The position numbers and the translations under genes were made by a program. This document shows positions 8,325 through 17,063 of a stretch of 64,000 bases of DNA, piece by piece. Position 1 is the first letter of the stretch, and every line of letters begins with the position of its first letter. Source of the DNA: Kibdelosporangium philippinense (GTDB taxonomy: Bacteria > Actinomycetota > Actinomycetes > Mycobacteriales > Pseudonocardiaceae); the NCBI RefSeq assembly GCF_021390435.2, contig NZ_JAJVCN010000001.1:186001-250000 (forward strand). Reading direction: 5' to 3'. Under the pieces are notes generated by a model. The model saw only the letters and a program-made list of their open reading frames with translations, was not told where the DNA came from and did no database searches.

Positions 8325-8374
8325 ATGACGGAACTCACTATGCGTCTCGGCAGCAGGTAACAACGATTGCAGCC

Positions 8375-10954
8375 ATGAACGAGGAGTACGAGGCCTACTG
8401 CATGGCGGATCCGTCGTTTTACGACGCGATGCACTCAGAGCAGACGGCCGGCGAGTCATTCGCGGCGGCGCACCGCGCATTGCCGGACGGATGGACTTGC
8501 TACGAGCAGGACGACTGGTTCGTACTCAACCCAGGCACTCAGAACACCCCGCTGCAGGGGTGGAAGATTCACGCTTCGGCCACCCCGGACAACGCCAGCG
8601 GCGTGATCGACAAGATCTTCGACTACTGCGTGCCACGGGGTATCCAGTTCAAGTTCCTCCGGTCACGCTCCGCATTGACGGCCCGGGTTTCCAAATACGC
8701 TCCGCGAGGATTCAGCGGCAAACTCGTCACCATCTATCCCGAGGACGACAGTCAGTGCGAACAGATATTGACCGAGCTCGGCAAGGTGCTAGAGGGAGAG
8801 CCAAGCCCGTACATCCTCAGCGATCTGCGGTGGGGAACGGGCCCGCTGTACGTCCGATATGGAGCATTCGCCAACCGGTACACAGTGGACGAGAGTGGCG
8901 AGGTCGTCGACGCGATCGCCGCGCCGGACGGGACGCTCGTAGCTGATCGGCGCGGCCCGGTGTTCTACACGCCGCCATGGGTCACGCTGCCGAGCTTCCT
9001 TGAGCCGCACCTCGCCGCGCGCAATGCCGTCACGGTCGCCGGCCTTCCGTACACATTCGACAGTGTCGTGCACTTCTCCAACGGCGGCGGCATTTACATC
9101 GGCAAGGACACGCGGACGGACAAACAGGTCGTGCTCAAGGAGGCGCGCCCGCACGCAGGGCTGGATGCCTGGGGTCACGATGCCGTGCGCAGGCTGGAGC
9201 GTGAACACAACACACTGCGCAGGCTTGCCGGAATTCCGGGTATTCCCGAGGTCTACGACCTGTTCTGGCTGGGGGAGCACCGGTTCATAGTGATGGAGTA
9301 CGTCGAAGGAGACGTGCTGTCCAAGGCGATCACCATACAGTACCCGCTGATCGACCCGGCCGCGACCGACGAGGACTACGCTAGGTTCACCGACTGGGCC
9401 GTGAAGATCCACCGGCAGGTCGAACAGACCATGAACGGCGTGCACGAGCGCGGGATCGTCTACGGCGACCTGCACCTGTTCAACATCATCGTCCGCCCGG
9501 ACGACACGATCGCGTTGCTGGACTACGAAGTCGCCGCACCCGTCGAAGAAGCAACGCGTCCGGGCCTGGGCAATCCAGGGTTCACCGCGCCGCGTTCAGT
9601 CACTGGGTTCGGCGTCGACGAGTACGCACTGGCCTGTCTGCGGCTGGCGATATTCCTGCCGATGACGAACCTCTTCGGCTTGCACCGGGTCAAGGCACGG
9701 CAGTTCGCTGAGATCATCACCGAGCATTTCCCGGTATCCAAGGAGTTCCTGGCCAAGGGCGTCGACGTGATCGTCCCGCCGGACACCCCGGCGACGCCGA
9801 GCCCAAGGCTCACAACCGATCGGTCCGGCTGGCCGAGGGTGCGCGACGACATGGTCCGCGCGATCGTCGCAAGCGCCACGCCGGAGCGTGACGACCGGCT
9901 GTTCCCCGGTGATCCACGGCAGTTCGGGGTCGGCGGGCTCGGCTTGGCGCATGGTGCCGCCGGTGTCCTTTATGCCCTGTCGGTCACCGGTGGTCACCGC
10001 TCCGAACAGTTCGAGGACTGGCTGGTGCGCCGGGCGACGAACCCGGAGAGCGGATCCCGGATCGGCTTGTTCGACGGGCTGCACGGCGCCGCGTTCACAA
10101 TGGAGCATCTGGGCTACCGGCAGCAAGCACTGGACACACTGGACATATGCCTGCGTGAGAGATGGGAGTCGTTCGGTCCAGACCTGATGACCGGCCTGTC
10201 CGGGATCGGCCTGAACCTGTTGCATTTCGCCGACCGCACAAGCGAACCAGCGCTCAGGATGGCCGCGCTGCGAGCTGCCGAACTGGTCGCGGAACGCCCC
10301 GACGACGAAGACGATTCCGGAATCAGCGGCGGTACAAGCCCGCACGCCGGGCTGTTTCGCGGTCGTGCGGGCCAAGCACTGTTGTTGCTGCGTGCCTACG
10401 ACGACACCGGTGACACCAACTTCCTTGACCGCGCCGCCAATGCGTTGAGGCAGGACCTGAAGCGTTGTTTCCTGAGGGACAACGGTGTTCTTGAGATCAA
10501 CGAGGGCTGGCGGACCATGCCGTACCTTGACGGCGGCAGCGTCGGTCTTGGTATCGTTCTGGACGAGTACCTGGCTCGCAAACACGACGACCAGTTCGCC
10601 GAAGCCAACCGTGGCATCGAGTACGCCGCGAAGTCCACAATGTACATTTTGCCCGGACTGTTCACCGGGCGGGCCGGAATCCTCGCCTACCTGGCTGGCC
10701 GTCTTCCGGGCGCGGACCCGTTGGTTTCCAAGCAGATTCGCAACCTCGCGTGGCACGCGTTGCCGTACGCGGATGGCATCGCCTATCCGGGAACGGCTTT
10801 GCTTCGCCTCTCGATGGACCTGGCAACCGGCACCGCCGGTGTGCTGCTCGCGGTGGGAATGGCTCTGCACGACGAGCCGGTCCACCTGCCGTTGCTGGCG
10901 CCCACGCGCCGCACGGCCCCACAGACGCCCGCGCCGGCCGGTGCGGGTTCGTAA
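8375..10954 (+). CDS. Class III lanthipeptide synthetase (LanKC, RamC-like)
   Basis: 859 aa from ATG 8375. I chose this because MNEEYEAYCMADPSFYD matches the conserved N-terminus of RamC/LabKC enzymes; a GTG at 8303 would add 24 residues without family similarity. It dehydrates Ser/Thr and forms (labionin/lanthionine) rings in the precursor encoded next. The parts are a lyase-like N-terminal region (1-~215), a kinase domain (about 230-490) with Lys255 (VVLKEARPH), catalytic Asp365 (YGDLHLFN) and Asp383 (LLDYE), and a LanC-like cyclase (about 515-845) with GLAHGAAGV, LFDGLHGAAF, GLFRGRAGQA and GLFTGRAGI. No CHG or paired Cys zinc ligands are seen in the cyclase, which separates it from class IV LanL. 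It is 24 nt from the precursor gene. Confidence 0.95.
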   Translation: MNEEYEAYCMADPSFYDAMHSEQTAGESFAAAHRALPDGWTCYEQDDWFVLNPGTQNTPLQGWKIHASATPDNASGVIDKIFDYCVPRGIQFKFLRSRSALTARVSKYAPRGFSGKLVTIYPEDDSQCEQILTELGKVLEGEPSPYILSDLRWGTGPLYVRYGAFANRYTVDESGEVVDAIAAPDGTLVADRRGPVFYTPPWVTLPSFLEPHLAARNAVTVAGLPYTFDSVVHFSNGGGIYIGKDTRTDKQVVLKEARPHAGLDAWGHDAVRRLEREHNTLRRLAGIPGIPEVYDLFWLGEHRFIVMEYVEGDVLSKAITIQYPLIDPAATDEDYARFTDWAVKIHRQVEQTMNGVHERGIVYGDLHLFNIIVRPDDTIALLDYEVAAPVEEATRPGLGNPGFTAPRSVTGFGVDEYALACLRLAIFLPMTNLFGLHRVKARQFAEIITEHFPVSKEFLAKGVDVIVPPDTPATPSPRLTTDRSGWPRVRDDMVRAIVASATPERDDRLFPGDPRQFGVGGLGLAHGAAGVLYALSVTGGHRSEQFEDWLVRRATNPESGSRIGLFDGLHGAAFTMEHLGYRQQALDTLDICLRERWESFGPDLMTGLSGIGLNLLHFADRTSEPALRMAALRAAELVAERPDDEDDSGISGGTSPHAGLFRGRAGQALLLLRAYDDTGDTNFLDRAANALRQDLKRCFLRDNGVLEINEGWRTMPYLDGGSVGLGIVLDEYLARKHDDQFAEANRGIEYAAKSTMYILPGLFTGRAGILAYLAGRLPGADPLVSKQIRNLAWHALPYADGIAYPGTALLRLSMDLATGTAGVLLAVGMALHDEPVHLPLLAPTRRTAPQTPAPAGAGS

Positions 10955-10978
10955 AATCCCCGACAAGGAGTAGACACC

Positions 10979-11131
10979 ATGTCTGTTCTTGACCTGCAGG
11001 GTATGGAAGCCGCACCGCAGACCGGCGGCCACGGCGGTGGCAGCTCGAACAGCGGCCACAGCTGCCCGAGCAACCTGAGCCTCACCCTGTGCAACGGCGG
11101 CTCCGGCCTGTCGCTGCTGATCTGCCACTAG
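10979..11131 (+). CDS. Class III lanthipeptide precursor (SapB/RamS-like)
   Basis: 50 aa, preceded by AAGGAG eight bases before ATG 10979. The leader MSVLDLQGMEAAP carries the L-x-L-Q motif recognised by class III synthetases (RamS begins MNLFDLQSMET). The core has two S-x2-S-x3-C motifs, SNLSLTLC (residues 31-38) and SGLSLLIC (42-49), the pattern that yields two labionin or lanthionine rings in SapB, followed by a terminal His. A Gly/Ser/His-rich linker GGHGGGSSNSGHSC separates leader and core and contains an extra Cys29. SapB-type peptides are secreted amphiphiles that lower surface tension for aerial hyphae. The maturation protease is not visible in the cluster. The exact core start is uncertain. 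Confidence 0.93.
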   Translation: MSVLDLQGMEAAPQTGGHGGGSSNSGHSCPSNLSLTLCNGGSGLSLLICH

Positions 11132-11158
11132 TACTCACGGTAGATCAACGCCAGAGCA

Positions 11159-11199
11159 GCGCGACTCCGGGACGACTGTCGCTCGCCCCGGGGTCGCGC
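11159..11199 (+). terminator. Attenuator-like hairpin between precursor and exporter genes
   Basis: GCGCGAC (11159-11165) pairs with GTCGCGC (11193-11199), with additional CCGGG/CCCGG pairing inside. It lies 27 bp after the precursor stop. Partial termination here would make precursor mRNA exceed transporter mRNA (inference). Confidence 0.55.
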
Positions 11200-11217
11200 C
11201 CCCAACTATAGGAGCTC

Positions 11218-12870
11218 ATGGTGACGACGTTCGGCGTGATCGCGCGGCGCGGAGGCCGACTGCTTCCGGTGATCGGCGTATCCGCGCTGGTCGGTACTGC
11301 GAGCGCACTCGCTTTGCCGGTTGTCCTAGGCAAAGCAGTTGACGCAATTGTTACCGGCAGTCCCGGTTCCACCTGGCTTGTGGTGGCGGGGCTGCTGATC
11401 GCGGTGGGCATCGTGTCGGATCTGGTGGATTCCTTCGCTGGCGTAGCTTGTGTCGCAGGCACGACCGCGTGGTTGCGCGAGCGCTTGGTCAGGCACCTGC
11501 TGGCAACCGGGCCGGATCGTGGTTTCGACACTGGGGATCTGGTCACCCGCGTATCTGGGAACGCCGCAGACGCCGCACAAGCGGGTCCGGCCGTGGTCAC
11601 TGTGTGGATGGCCGTGTTGCCACCTGTCGGCAGCCTTGTCCTCCTTGTGGTGATCGACCCATGGCTCGCGGCCGCGTTCCTTGGTGGTGTCGCGCTTGTC
11701 GCCTTGGTGCTGCGCGCTTTCACCCGTCGCACAGCCCAAGTGATCACTTCGTACCAGCAAGTGCAAGGCAGAATCGCGGCCCGGCTGGCGGAATCGCTGG
11801 CTGGTGTACGCACGATCGCCGCCGCGGGCACATTGTGTGAGGAAAAGCGCCGTGTTCTGCACGATCTTCCAGCGCTGCACAACCAAGGAATGGCGAGCTG
11901 GCGAGTCCTTTCGAGATCGACGGCGCAGGCGGCTGTGGTCGGTCCACTAGTGACAGTGGCCGTGCTTGCCGCAGGCGGCGTTTCACTCCTGAATGGACGG
12001 ATCACGCCCGGTGATCTGTTCGCCGCGTTGCAGTACGCGGTGCTAGGTGCCGGGCTCGGCAGTATGACGAGTGTCTTCAGCAGACTGGCCAGAGCCAAAG
12101 CCGGTGCGAGCCGAGCGGCCGAGGTGCTCGACGTCGAACCGATTGGCTACGGACATCTCTGGCTCCCGGAAGGCAAGGGGCGTCTTGAGTTCAAGAACGT
12201 CACTGTCTACAAGGGAGAAACCAAGGTCCTCGACGACGTCACGGTGACATTGCCGGGTGGTAAGTCCATTGCGGTCGTTGGCCGGTCCGGCGCAGGAAAG
12301 TCGACTCTGGCGGCGGTAGCGGCCCGGCTCACCGATCCGGCAAGCGGACACGTGCTCCTGGACGATGCGCCCTTGAAGTACCTGACGCACGATGAACTCC
12401 GCATGGCGGTGGGTTGTGCGTTCGAACGTCCCGTGCTGGTTGGCGGAACTGTCGCGGACGCCATCGGTATGGGCCGCGAGGGCGATGTTCAAACCGCCGC
12501 TCGCGCGACGCACGCGCATGAGTTCGTGAGCAGATTGCCGCGCGGCTACGGCACTCCGTTGATCGAAGCGCCGATGTCCGGTGGTGAAGCTCAGCGTCTC
12601 GGGCTTGCCAGGGCGTGGAACGCCGAACGGGTACTCGTCCTGGACGACGCGACGTCCAGTTTGGACATGGTGACCGAGATGCAGATCGGCCGGACGCTGA
12701 CCGAGGATCACGGCCACCGCACCCGGTTGATCATCACCCACCGGGTAGCCACTGCCGCGAACGCCGACCTTGTCGTCTGGCTGGATTCCGGTCGACTGCG
12801 AGGAGTAGGTCCCCACGTGGTCCTTTGGCGGGACCCGGCGTATCAAGACGTCTTCGGAGCGGCCGAGTGA
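11218..12870 (+). CDS. ABC exporter half-transporter, RamA-like
   Basis: 550 aa, ATG 11218 after AGGAG. The N-terminal membrane domain (about 15-310, several TM helices such as LLPVIGVSALVGTASALALP) is fused to an ATPase with Walker A VGRSGAGKSTL, signature MSGGEAQRLGLARAW, Walker B RVLVLDDATSSLD and switch His (LIITHR). It pairs with the next gene as a heterodimeric peptide exporter, as RamA/RamB do in the SapB locus. The stop overlaps the next start by GTGA. The likely cargo is the modified lanthipeptide. Confidence 0.92.
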   Translation: MVTTFGVIARRGGRLLPVIGVSALVGTASALALPVVLGKAVDAIVTGSPGSTWLVVAGLLIAVGIVSDLVDSFAGVACVAGTTAWLRERLVRHLLATGPDRGFDTGDLVTRVSGNAADAAQAGPAVVTVWMAVLPPVGSLVLLVVIDPWLAAAFLGGVALVALVLRAFTRRTAQVITSYQQVQGRIAARLAESLAGVRTIAAAGTLCEEKRRVLHDLPALHNQGMASWRVLSRSTAQAAVVGPLVTVAVLAAGGVSLLNGRITPGDLFAALQYAVLGAGLGSMTSVFSRLARAKAGASRAAEVLDVEPIGYGHLWLPEGKGRLEFKNVTVYKGETKVLDDVTVTLPGGKSIAVVGRSGAGKSTLAAVAARLTDPASGHVLLDDAPLKYLTHDELRMAVGCAFERPVLVGGTVADAIGMGREGDVQTAARATHAHEFVSRLPRGYGTPLIEAPMSGGEAQRLGLARAWNAERVLVLDDATSSLDMVTEMQIGRTLTEDHGHRTRLIITHRVATAANADLVVWLDSGRLRGVGPHVVLWRDPAYQDVFGAAE

Positions 12871-14675
12871 AGCGCGAGATCCAGTTCGGTGTCGCCGCGC
12901 TGCGTGCCGGCCCGGCTTGGGCCCTGATCGGCTGGTCGATCCCGGAAGCCTTGCCCGCCGCGGTATCCGGGTTCGCGGTGGCCAACGCCGTGGACCACGG
13001 ATTCCTGGCCGGACGGCCCGTTGCCGGCTTCGGCTGGCTCGCCGTGATGATGCTGGCCGCGGTGATCGGCTCGGCCGGATCACGCCGCGTGTTCCAGCGC
13101 CTGGGCGAGTTGGTCGAACCTTTCCGTGACGACCTGGTCCGTAGAGTTGTCGGCAGCGCGCTGTACAAAGGTGTGTCCGGGCAACCGGATGAAGGCGCCT
13201 TGGCTCGCCTGACGAGGCAGGTAGAGGTTGTCCGGGACACGTACGCGGGTTTGATCGTGGTGATCCGGGGCTTTCTGGTCACCGTTGTCGGCGTGGTCAT
13301 CGGCCTGTTGTCGCTCGCGCCGGTCGTGGTGTTGCTGATCCTGCCGCCGTTCCTGCTGGGCTTCGGCGCCTTCCTTGCCACACTGGGCTTTGCCGCGGCG
13401 AAACAACGCGCGTCGGTACTGGCCGACGAGAAACTCGCGGCGACAGCGGGCACTGTGCTCGCCGGAACGCGCGACTTGGTCGCGTGCGGCGCCGAAGATT
13501 ACGCAGCCGCAATGGTTTCCGGCCCGATCCAGGACCAGGCGTCAGCCGAACGCGCACTGGCCAAGGTCGCCGCGCTCCGCACGATGTGTTTCGCCATCGG
13601 CGGTTGGCTGCCGTTGGTTGTCCTCCTGGTCGCCGGGCCGTGGCTGGCCGGGCAAGGGCTGACTGCGGGCCTGATCATGGGCGGCCTGATGTACGTCGTC
13701 TCCGGTCTGCAACCGGCGTTGCAAGCCGTGATCGCCGGAATCGGCGGGAGCGGCCTGCGGTTCGTGGTGACGCTCGGCCGGATCCTCGACGAAACGACGA
13801 TTCCGCCGGTCGAGGTGCCGGACGAGCACGAGCGGCAAGGCGAGAACTTGATCATGCGGGATGTCCGGTTCGCCTACGGGCCACACGCCGAGCCTGTCCT
13901 TCGTGACCTCGATCTGACCGTTCTGCCGGGCGAACACCTCGCGGTAGTCGGCCCGAGCGGGATCGGGAAGTCCACATTGGCCAGTCTGATCTGCGGTCTG
14001 CGTGAGCCGGACATGGGCTCGATCAGGTATGGAAGGGTGCCCGCGGCAGACCTCAACGCACGCGACCGCGTCCTGATCCCGCAGGAAGCCTACGTATTCG
14101 CCGGACCTCTGCGTGACAACCTGACGTACCTCCGGCCGGACGCGACCGACTCCCAGATTCGAGCAGCGATCGATGCCGTCGGTGCACGTGACCTGGTCGA
14201 GAAGATCGGCGACCAGCTCGACCCGGTTGGCCTGTCCGCGGGGCAGCGGCAGCTGATCGCGTTGGTCCGGGCATATCTGAGCCCGGCCCGGCTCGTGGTG
14301 CTCGACGAGGCCACGTGTCACCTTGACGCAGTGGCAGAACGGCGTGCCGAAGAAGCGTTCGTACAGCGAGAAGGAACGCTCATCGTAGTGGCGCATCGGA
14401 TCAGCTCGGCGCGGCGAGCCGAGCGGATCCTCGTATTGGACGGGGTCACAGCCGAGGTCGGCGACCACGCTTCGCTTGTGCGGCGGTCACCGTTGTACCG
14501 AGACCTATGGGGGCATTGGTCACAACCAACCCGCTTCCCGCACGATCCGGATGGCATCGATGCGAGTGCGGGCGCAGGTCTTGCTCATCACCTTGGACAG
14601 GTAATTCCGCACGGTTCCCTTGGACAACGACAGCCGGGAGGCGATCTCCGGTCCGGAGGCACCGTCGGCGGCTAA
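12867..14675 (+). CDS. ABC exporter half-transporter, RamB-like, with C-terminal extension
   Basis: 602 aa from GTG 12867. The membrane domain (about 15-300) is followed by an ATPase with Walker A VGPSGIGKSTL, a somewhat degenerate signature LSAGQRQLIALVRAY, Walker B RLVVLDEATCHLD and IVVAHR. The conserved fold ends near YRDLWGHW (codon about 14518). The frame then runs another ~50 residues and its last 156 nt overlap the 3' end of the oppositely oriented regulator gene. The extension has no family similarity that I recognise. It may be a real tail or mark loss of the original stop codon. Confidence 0.9.
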   Translation: MKREIQFGVAALRAGPAWALIGWSIPEALPAAVSGFAVANAVDHGFLAGRPVAGFGWLAVMMLAAVIGSAGSRRVFQRLGELVEPFRDDLVRRVVGSALYKGVSGQPDEGALARLTRQVEVVRDTYAGLIVVIRGFLVTVVGVVIGLLSLAPVVVLLILPPFLLGFGAFLATLGFAAAKQRASVLADEKLAATAGTVLAGTRDLVACGAEDYAAAMVSGPIQDQASAERALAKVAALRTMCFAIGGWLPLVVLLVAGPWLAGQGLTAGLIMGGLMYVVSGLQPALQAVIAGIGGSGLRFVVTLGRILDETTIPPVEVPDEHERQGENLIMRDVRFAYGPHAEPVLRDLDLTVLPGEHLAVVGPSGIGKSTLASLICGLREPDMGSIRYGRVPAADLNARDRVLIPQEAYVFAGPLRDNLTYLRPDATDSQIRAAIDAVGARDLVEKIGDQLDPVGLSAGQRQLIALVRAYLSPARLVVLDEATCHLDAVAERRAEEAFVQREGTLIVVAHRISSARRAERILVLDGVTAEVGDHASLVRRSPLYRDLWGHWSQPTRFPHDPDGIDASAGAGLAHHLGQVIPHGSLGQRQPGGDLRSGGTVGG

Positions 14676-15185
14676 TCGAAGAACCTGCAGTTCCCGTGGT
14701 GTGAACGGATTCGGGCCAGCAGCCAGCGCGGCAACCGCGAGATTGACGTCAACTACCTGCGAACCCCGTGCGGCACCACGGATCGCGGCGATCAACCGGG
14801 CGGCCGAAGCGTTCTTGTCGACCAGCCCGAGCACTTCCGCGGTGAGCGCTCGTTGGACCAGACCAGGCGGTTTGGCCGCGGCCAGCGCCACGACCTGCGT
14901 GCGCGGCAGCCGCGCCCTGAGCTCCGGGACCATTGTCAGGCCACGGGTGCACGGCTGATCGACATCGATCACCGCGACATCGGGACGGATCCGCGTGGCT
15001 ATCGGGACCACGTTGTCATCGCACTTCAGGTCGGCGACCACCTCCATGTCGTGCTGGTCGGATAACAGCGTCACGAGTGCGTCGCGCAACAGATCCATGT
15101 CCACGACGAGCAGCACTCGGATCGCCCCCGGCACGGTTGCCGGGTACCCGGTTGTCACTGGGCTGACTTGCGGCCCTGCCGACAT
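14520..15185 (-). CDS. NarL/LuxR-family response regulator, RamR-like
   Basis: 221 aa, ATG at 15183-15185 after GGGAGG. The receiver (about 22-140) has phospho-acceptor-like Asp74 (VAVIDVDQP), but the acidic pocket reads VVD instead of the usual DD. The C-terminal LuxR helix-turn-helix is at about 158-218 (LTPRELQVL-like FTPRELQVLRLAADGASGPEIASRL). The locus position next to LanKC, precursor and two exporters matches ramR, the orphan activator of SapB genes. No kinase gene is nearby. It is convergent with and overlaps the RamB-like gene by 156 nt, so opposing transcription could interfere. Confidence 0.88.
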   Translation of the reverse strand: MSAGPQVSPVTTGYPATVPGAIRVLLVVDMDLLRDALVTLLSDQHDMEVVADLKCDDNVVPIATRIRPDVAVIDVDQPCTRGLTMVPELRARLPRTQVVALAAAKPPGLVQRALTAEVLGLVDKNASAARLIAAIRGAARGSQVVDVNLAVAALAAGPNPFTPRELQVLRLAADGASGPEIASRLSLSKGTVRNYLSKVMSKTCARTRIDAIRIVREAGWL

Positions 15186-15585
15186 TCGTCCTCCCTCTCG
15201 TTGAGCTCTGGCGAGCTCCCCACGCGATCCGTAGATACGGGTTGGGCAGATGGCCGTTACCAGCGCACCGTTGGGCCTGATCTTGGCTCATACGAATGGA
15301 GCAATCCGGCAAATAATCAACCGGTGAATTCCGGGATTTGGCGTGGTGACAGCGTTTCCGGATTGTGCCGTGAAGGTCACCCATGCGGCGTCTAACGCGT
15401 CAAGGGAGGCCCTCGCGCGTCTAACGCCGCGAGGGTGACCTTCACGGCAAATGTGTAGGGCGAGGCCGTGTCCAGTGTAAGTCAGAAATTTGCGTTATGC
15501 CGTTTAGACCTTGCTTTAGTAGAGGCGCTGAACTTATTATCCCCATCATCTGGCAATGGCGCCAGAGGATTGAGGGCAGACAGCA
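15186..15585. other. 400-bp gap between RamR-like and GH99-like genes
   Basis: This holds the promoter of the regulator (left end), a long palindromic repeat (15367-15448) in the middle, and an A/T-richer stretch 15475-15545 before the GH99-like gene that probably contains its promoter. No credible coding frame is seen. Confidence 0.6.
15367..15448. repeat. 82-bp palindrome with internal CGTCTAACGC repeats
   Basis: GCCGTGAAGGTCACCC (15367-15382) and GGGTGACCTTCACGGC (15433-15448) are perfect 16-bp arms. The interior contains CGTCTAACGC twice (15389-15398, 15418-15427). It resembles a dispersed intergenic repeat or cruciform. The TCTAAC string also occurs in the core of the other dispersed palindrome family in this window. 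Confidence 0.8.
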
Positions 15586-17046
15586 ATGCGAACCCTGCGA
15601 AGCATTGTCGGCCTGCTGGTCTTCCTGCTCACTCTGGTCACGGTCACGCCGGTACCGGCGTCGGCCTCCTTAGCTGTGCAGGCGGTTGCAGCTGACGTTC
15701 ACCTCTTCTACTACCCGTGGTACGGAAACCCGTCTGTGAACGGGAATTACCGGCATTGGCAGCAAGGCGGCCGTACTCCACCGGAGGACATCGGGGCGGA
15801 TTTCTACCCGACGCTCGGTGCGTACGACTCCGGCGATACCGCGGTGATCGACCAGCACATGCGGTGGATCCAGCAGTCGGGTGCTGGCACGATCGTCACA
15901 ACCTGGTGGGGTCAAGGGTCCTATGAGGACAGAATGGTTCCCGCCGTCCTCGCATCGGCCGCGCGGCACGGCATCAAGGTCGCCTGGCATCTCGAGCCGT
16001 ACCTCAACAGGACAGCTGAGTCCACGGTCGCGGACATCAACTACATCAACTCCCGTTACGGCAGTAGTCCCGCGTTCTACCGCTACAACAACCGGGGCGC
16101 GTTCTACGTGTTCGAGAGCCTCCGGATCACCGACTGGAGTGCGTTGGAGCAGGTCAAGGCGACCAGCATCGTGCTGGCCCAGACCACTAACCCGGCGTTG
16201 GTCGAGCACTTCGGCGGCATGTACACCTACGACGGCATCGCCGGGGCGACCGCGCCAGGATGGAAGGGCGCGTCGGATTACTGCAAGGCCAACGGTTTGG
16301 TGTGGTCGCCGTCGGTCGCGCCCGGCTACATCGACGACCGCGCGGTGCCAGGCAATACAACCCCGACGGTCAACCGTGACAACGGCGCGATGTACGACAG
16401 GCAATGGAACAATGCGCTCAATCCGGCCACGGGCGGCGCGCCGACGTGGGTCTCGGTGACGTCGTTCAACGAGTGGCACGAGGGCTCGACCATTGAACCC
16501 GCCCGGTCGAATCCGCCTGCGGGACACGGATATCTGACGTACCAAGGCGCGTACAGCAAGTCTGGCGCCGCCGCGGAGACGGCATACCTGGACCGAACCA
16601 AGTACTGGGTCGGCCAGTTCACCGGCGGCACGGTTCCGCCGGCGAACCCGAATCTGGCATTGGGCAAGCCGATATCCGCGAGCAGTATCCAGAACGGCTA
16701 TCCCGCACCCAATGCGAATGACGGGAATGCCAATACCTACTGGGAAAGCGCGAATAACGCCTTCCCGCAGTCGATCACGCTCGACTTCGGCACCGCCACC
16801 GAGGTGAGCAAGCTGGTGCTGTCGCTGCCGTCGTCTTGGGGTCCCCGAACCCAGACCCTGACGGTGTACGGCGATGGTTCGACGATCGTCCCGTCGAAGG
16901 GTTACGCCTTCGATCCCGCGTCTCGTAACACCGTGACGATCACTTTCCCTGCCACGACCCAACGGACCTTCCGGCTGCACTTCACCGGCAACACGGGCTG
17001 GCCCGCCGGTCAGATCGCCGAGTTGCAGGCATACCGGATCTCGTAA
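15586..17046 (+). CDS. Secreted GH99-like hydrolase with F5/8-type (CBM32-like) domain
   Basis: 486 aa. A signal peptide (about 1-28, cleavage near ASA) is followed by a GH99-like catalytic domain (about 36-345). Its hallmarks are VHLFYYPWYGNP, WHLEPYLN and the acidic motif SFNEWHEGSTIEP, where the glutamates correspond to catalytic residues of GH99 endo-alpha-mannosidases. A galactose-binding-like discoidin domain (about 355-486, SASSIQNGYPAPNANDGN) probably binds glycan. It lies 17 nt upstream of the next gene, with which it forms an operon. The substrate is probably alpha-mannan or mannose-rich glycan (inference). Confidence 0.82.
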   Translation: MRTLRSIVGLLVFLLTLVTVTPVPASASLAVQAVAADVHLFYYPWYGNPSVNGNYRHWQQGGRTPPEDIGADFYPTLGAYDSGDTAVIDQHMRWIQQSGAGTIVTTWWGQGSYEDRMVPAVLASAARHGIKVAWHLEPYLNRTAESTVADINYINSRYGSSPAFYRYNNRGAFYVFESLRITDWSALEQVKATSIVLAQTTNPALVEHFGGMYTYDGIAGATAPGWKGASDYCKANGLVWSPSVAPGYIDDRAVPGNTTPTVNRDNGAMYDRQWNNALNPATGGAPTWVSVTSFNEWHEGSTIEPARSNPPAGHGYLTYQGAYSKSGAAAETAYLDRTKYWVGQFTGGTVPPANPNLALGKPISASSIQNGYPAPNANDGNANTYWESANNAFPQSITLDFGTATEVSKLVLSLPSSWGPRTQTLTVYGDGSTIVPSKGYAFDPASRNTVTITFPATTQRTFRLHFTGNTGWPAGQIAELQAYRIS

Positions 17047-17063
17047 GTCTAGAAAGGACACCG

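Noticed and set aside
8375..10954. Class IV (LanL) synthetase
   Set aside because: The cyclase domain lacks the zinc-binding Cys/Cys-His motifs, and the precursor has S-x2-S-x3-C motifs as in class III.
9596..11128. Long minus-strand frame (510 codons) opposite LanKC and precursor
   Set aside because: Antisense shadow of a high-GC gene. Composition is Gln/Arg/Val-rich with no family motifs; the plus strand has clear conserved genes.
15367..15448. Insertion sequence ends
   Set aside because: No transposase frame between the arms (82 bp) and no target duplication visible.
15670..17061. 463-codon minus-strand frame opposite the GH99-like gene
   Set aside because: Arg/Val-rich shadow without motifs; the plus-strand frame has a signal peptide and catalytic motifs.
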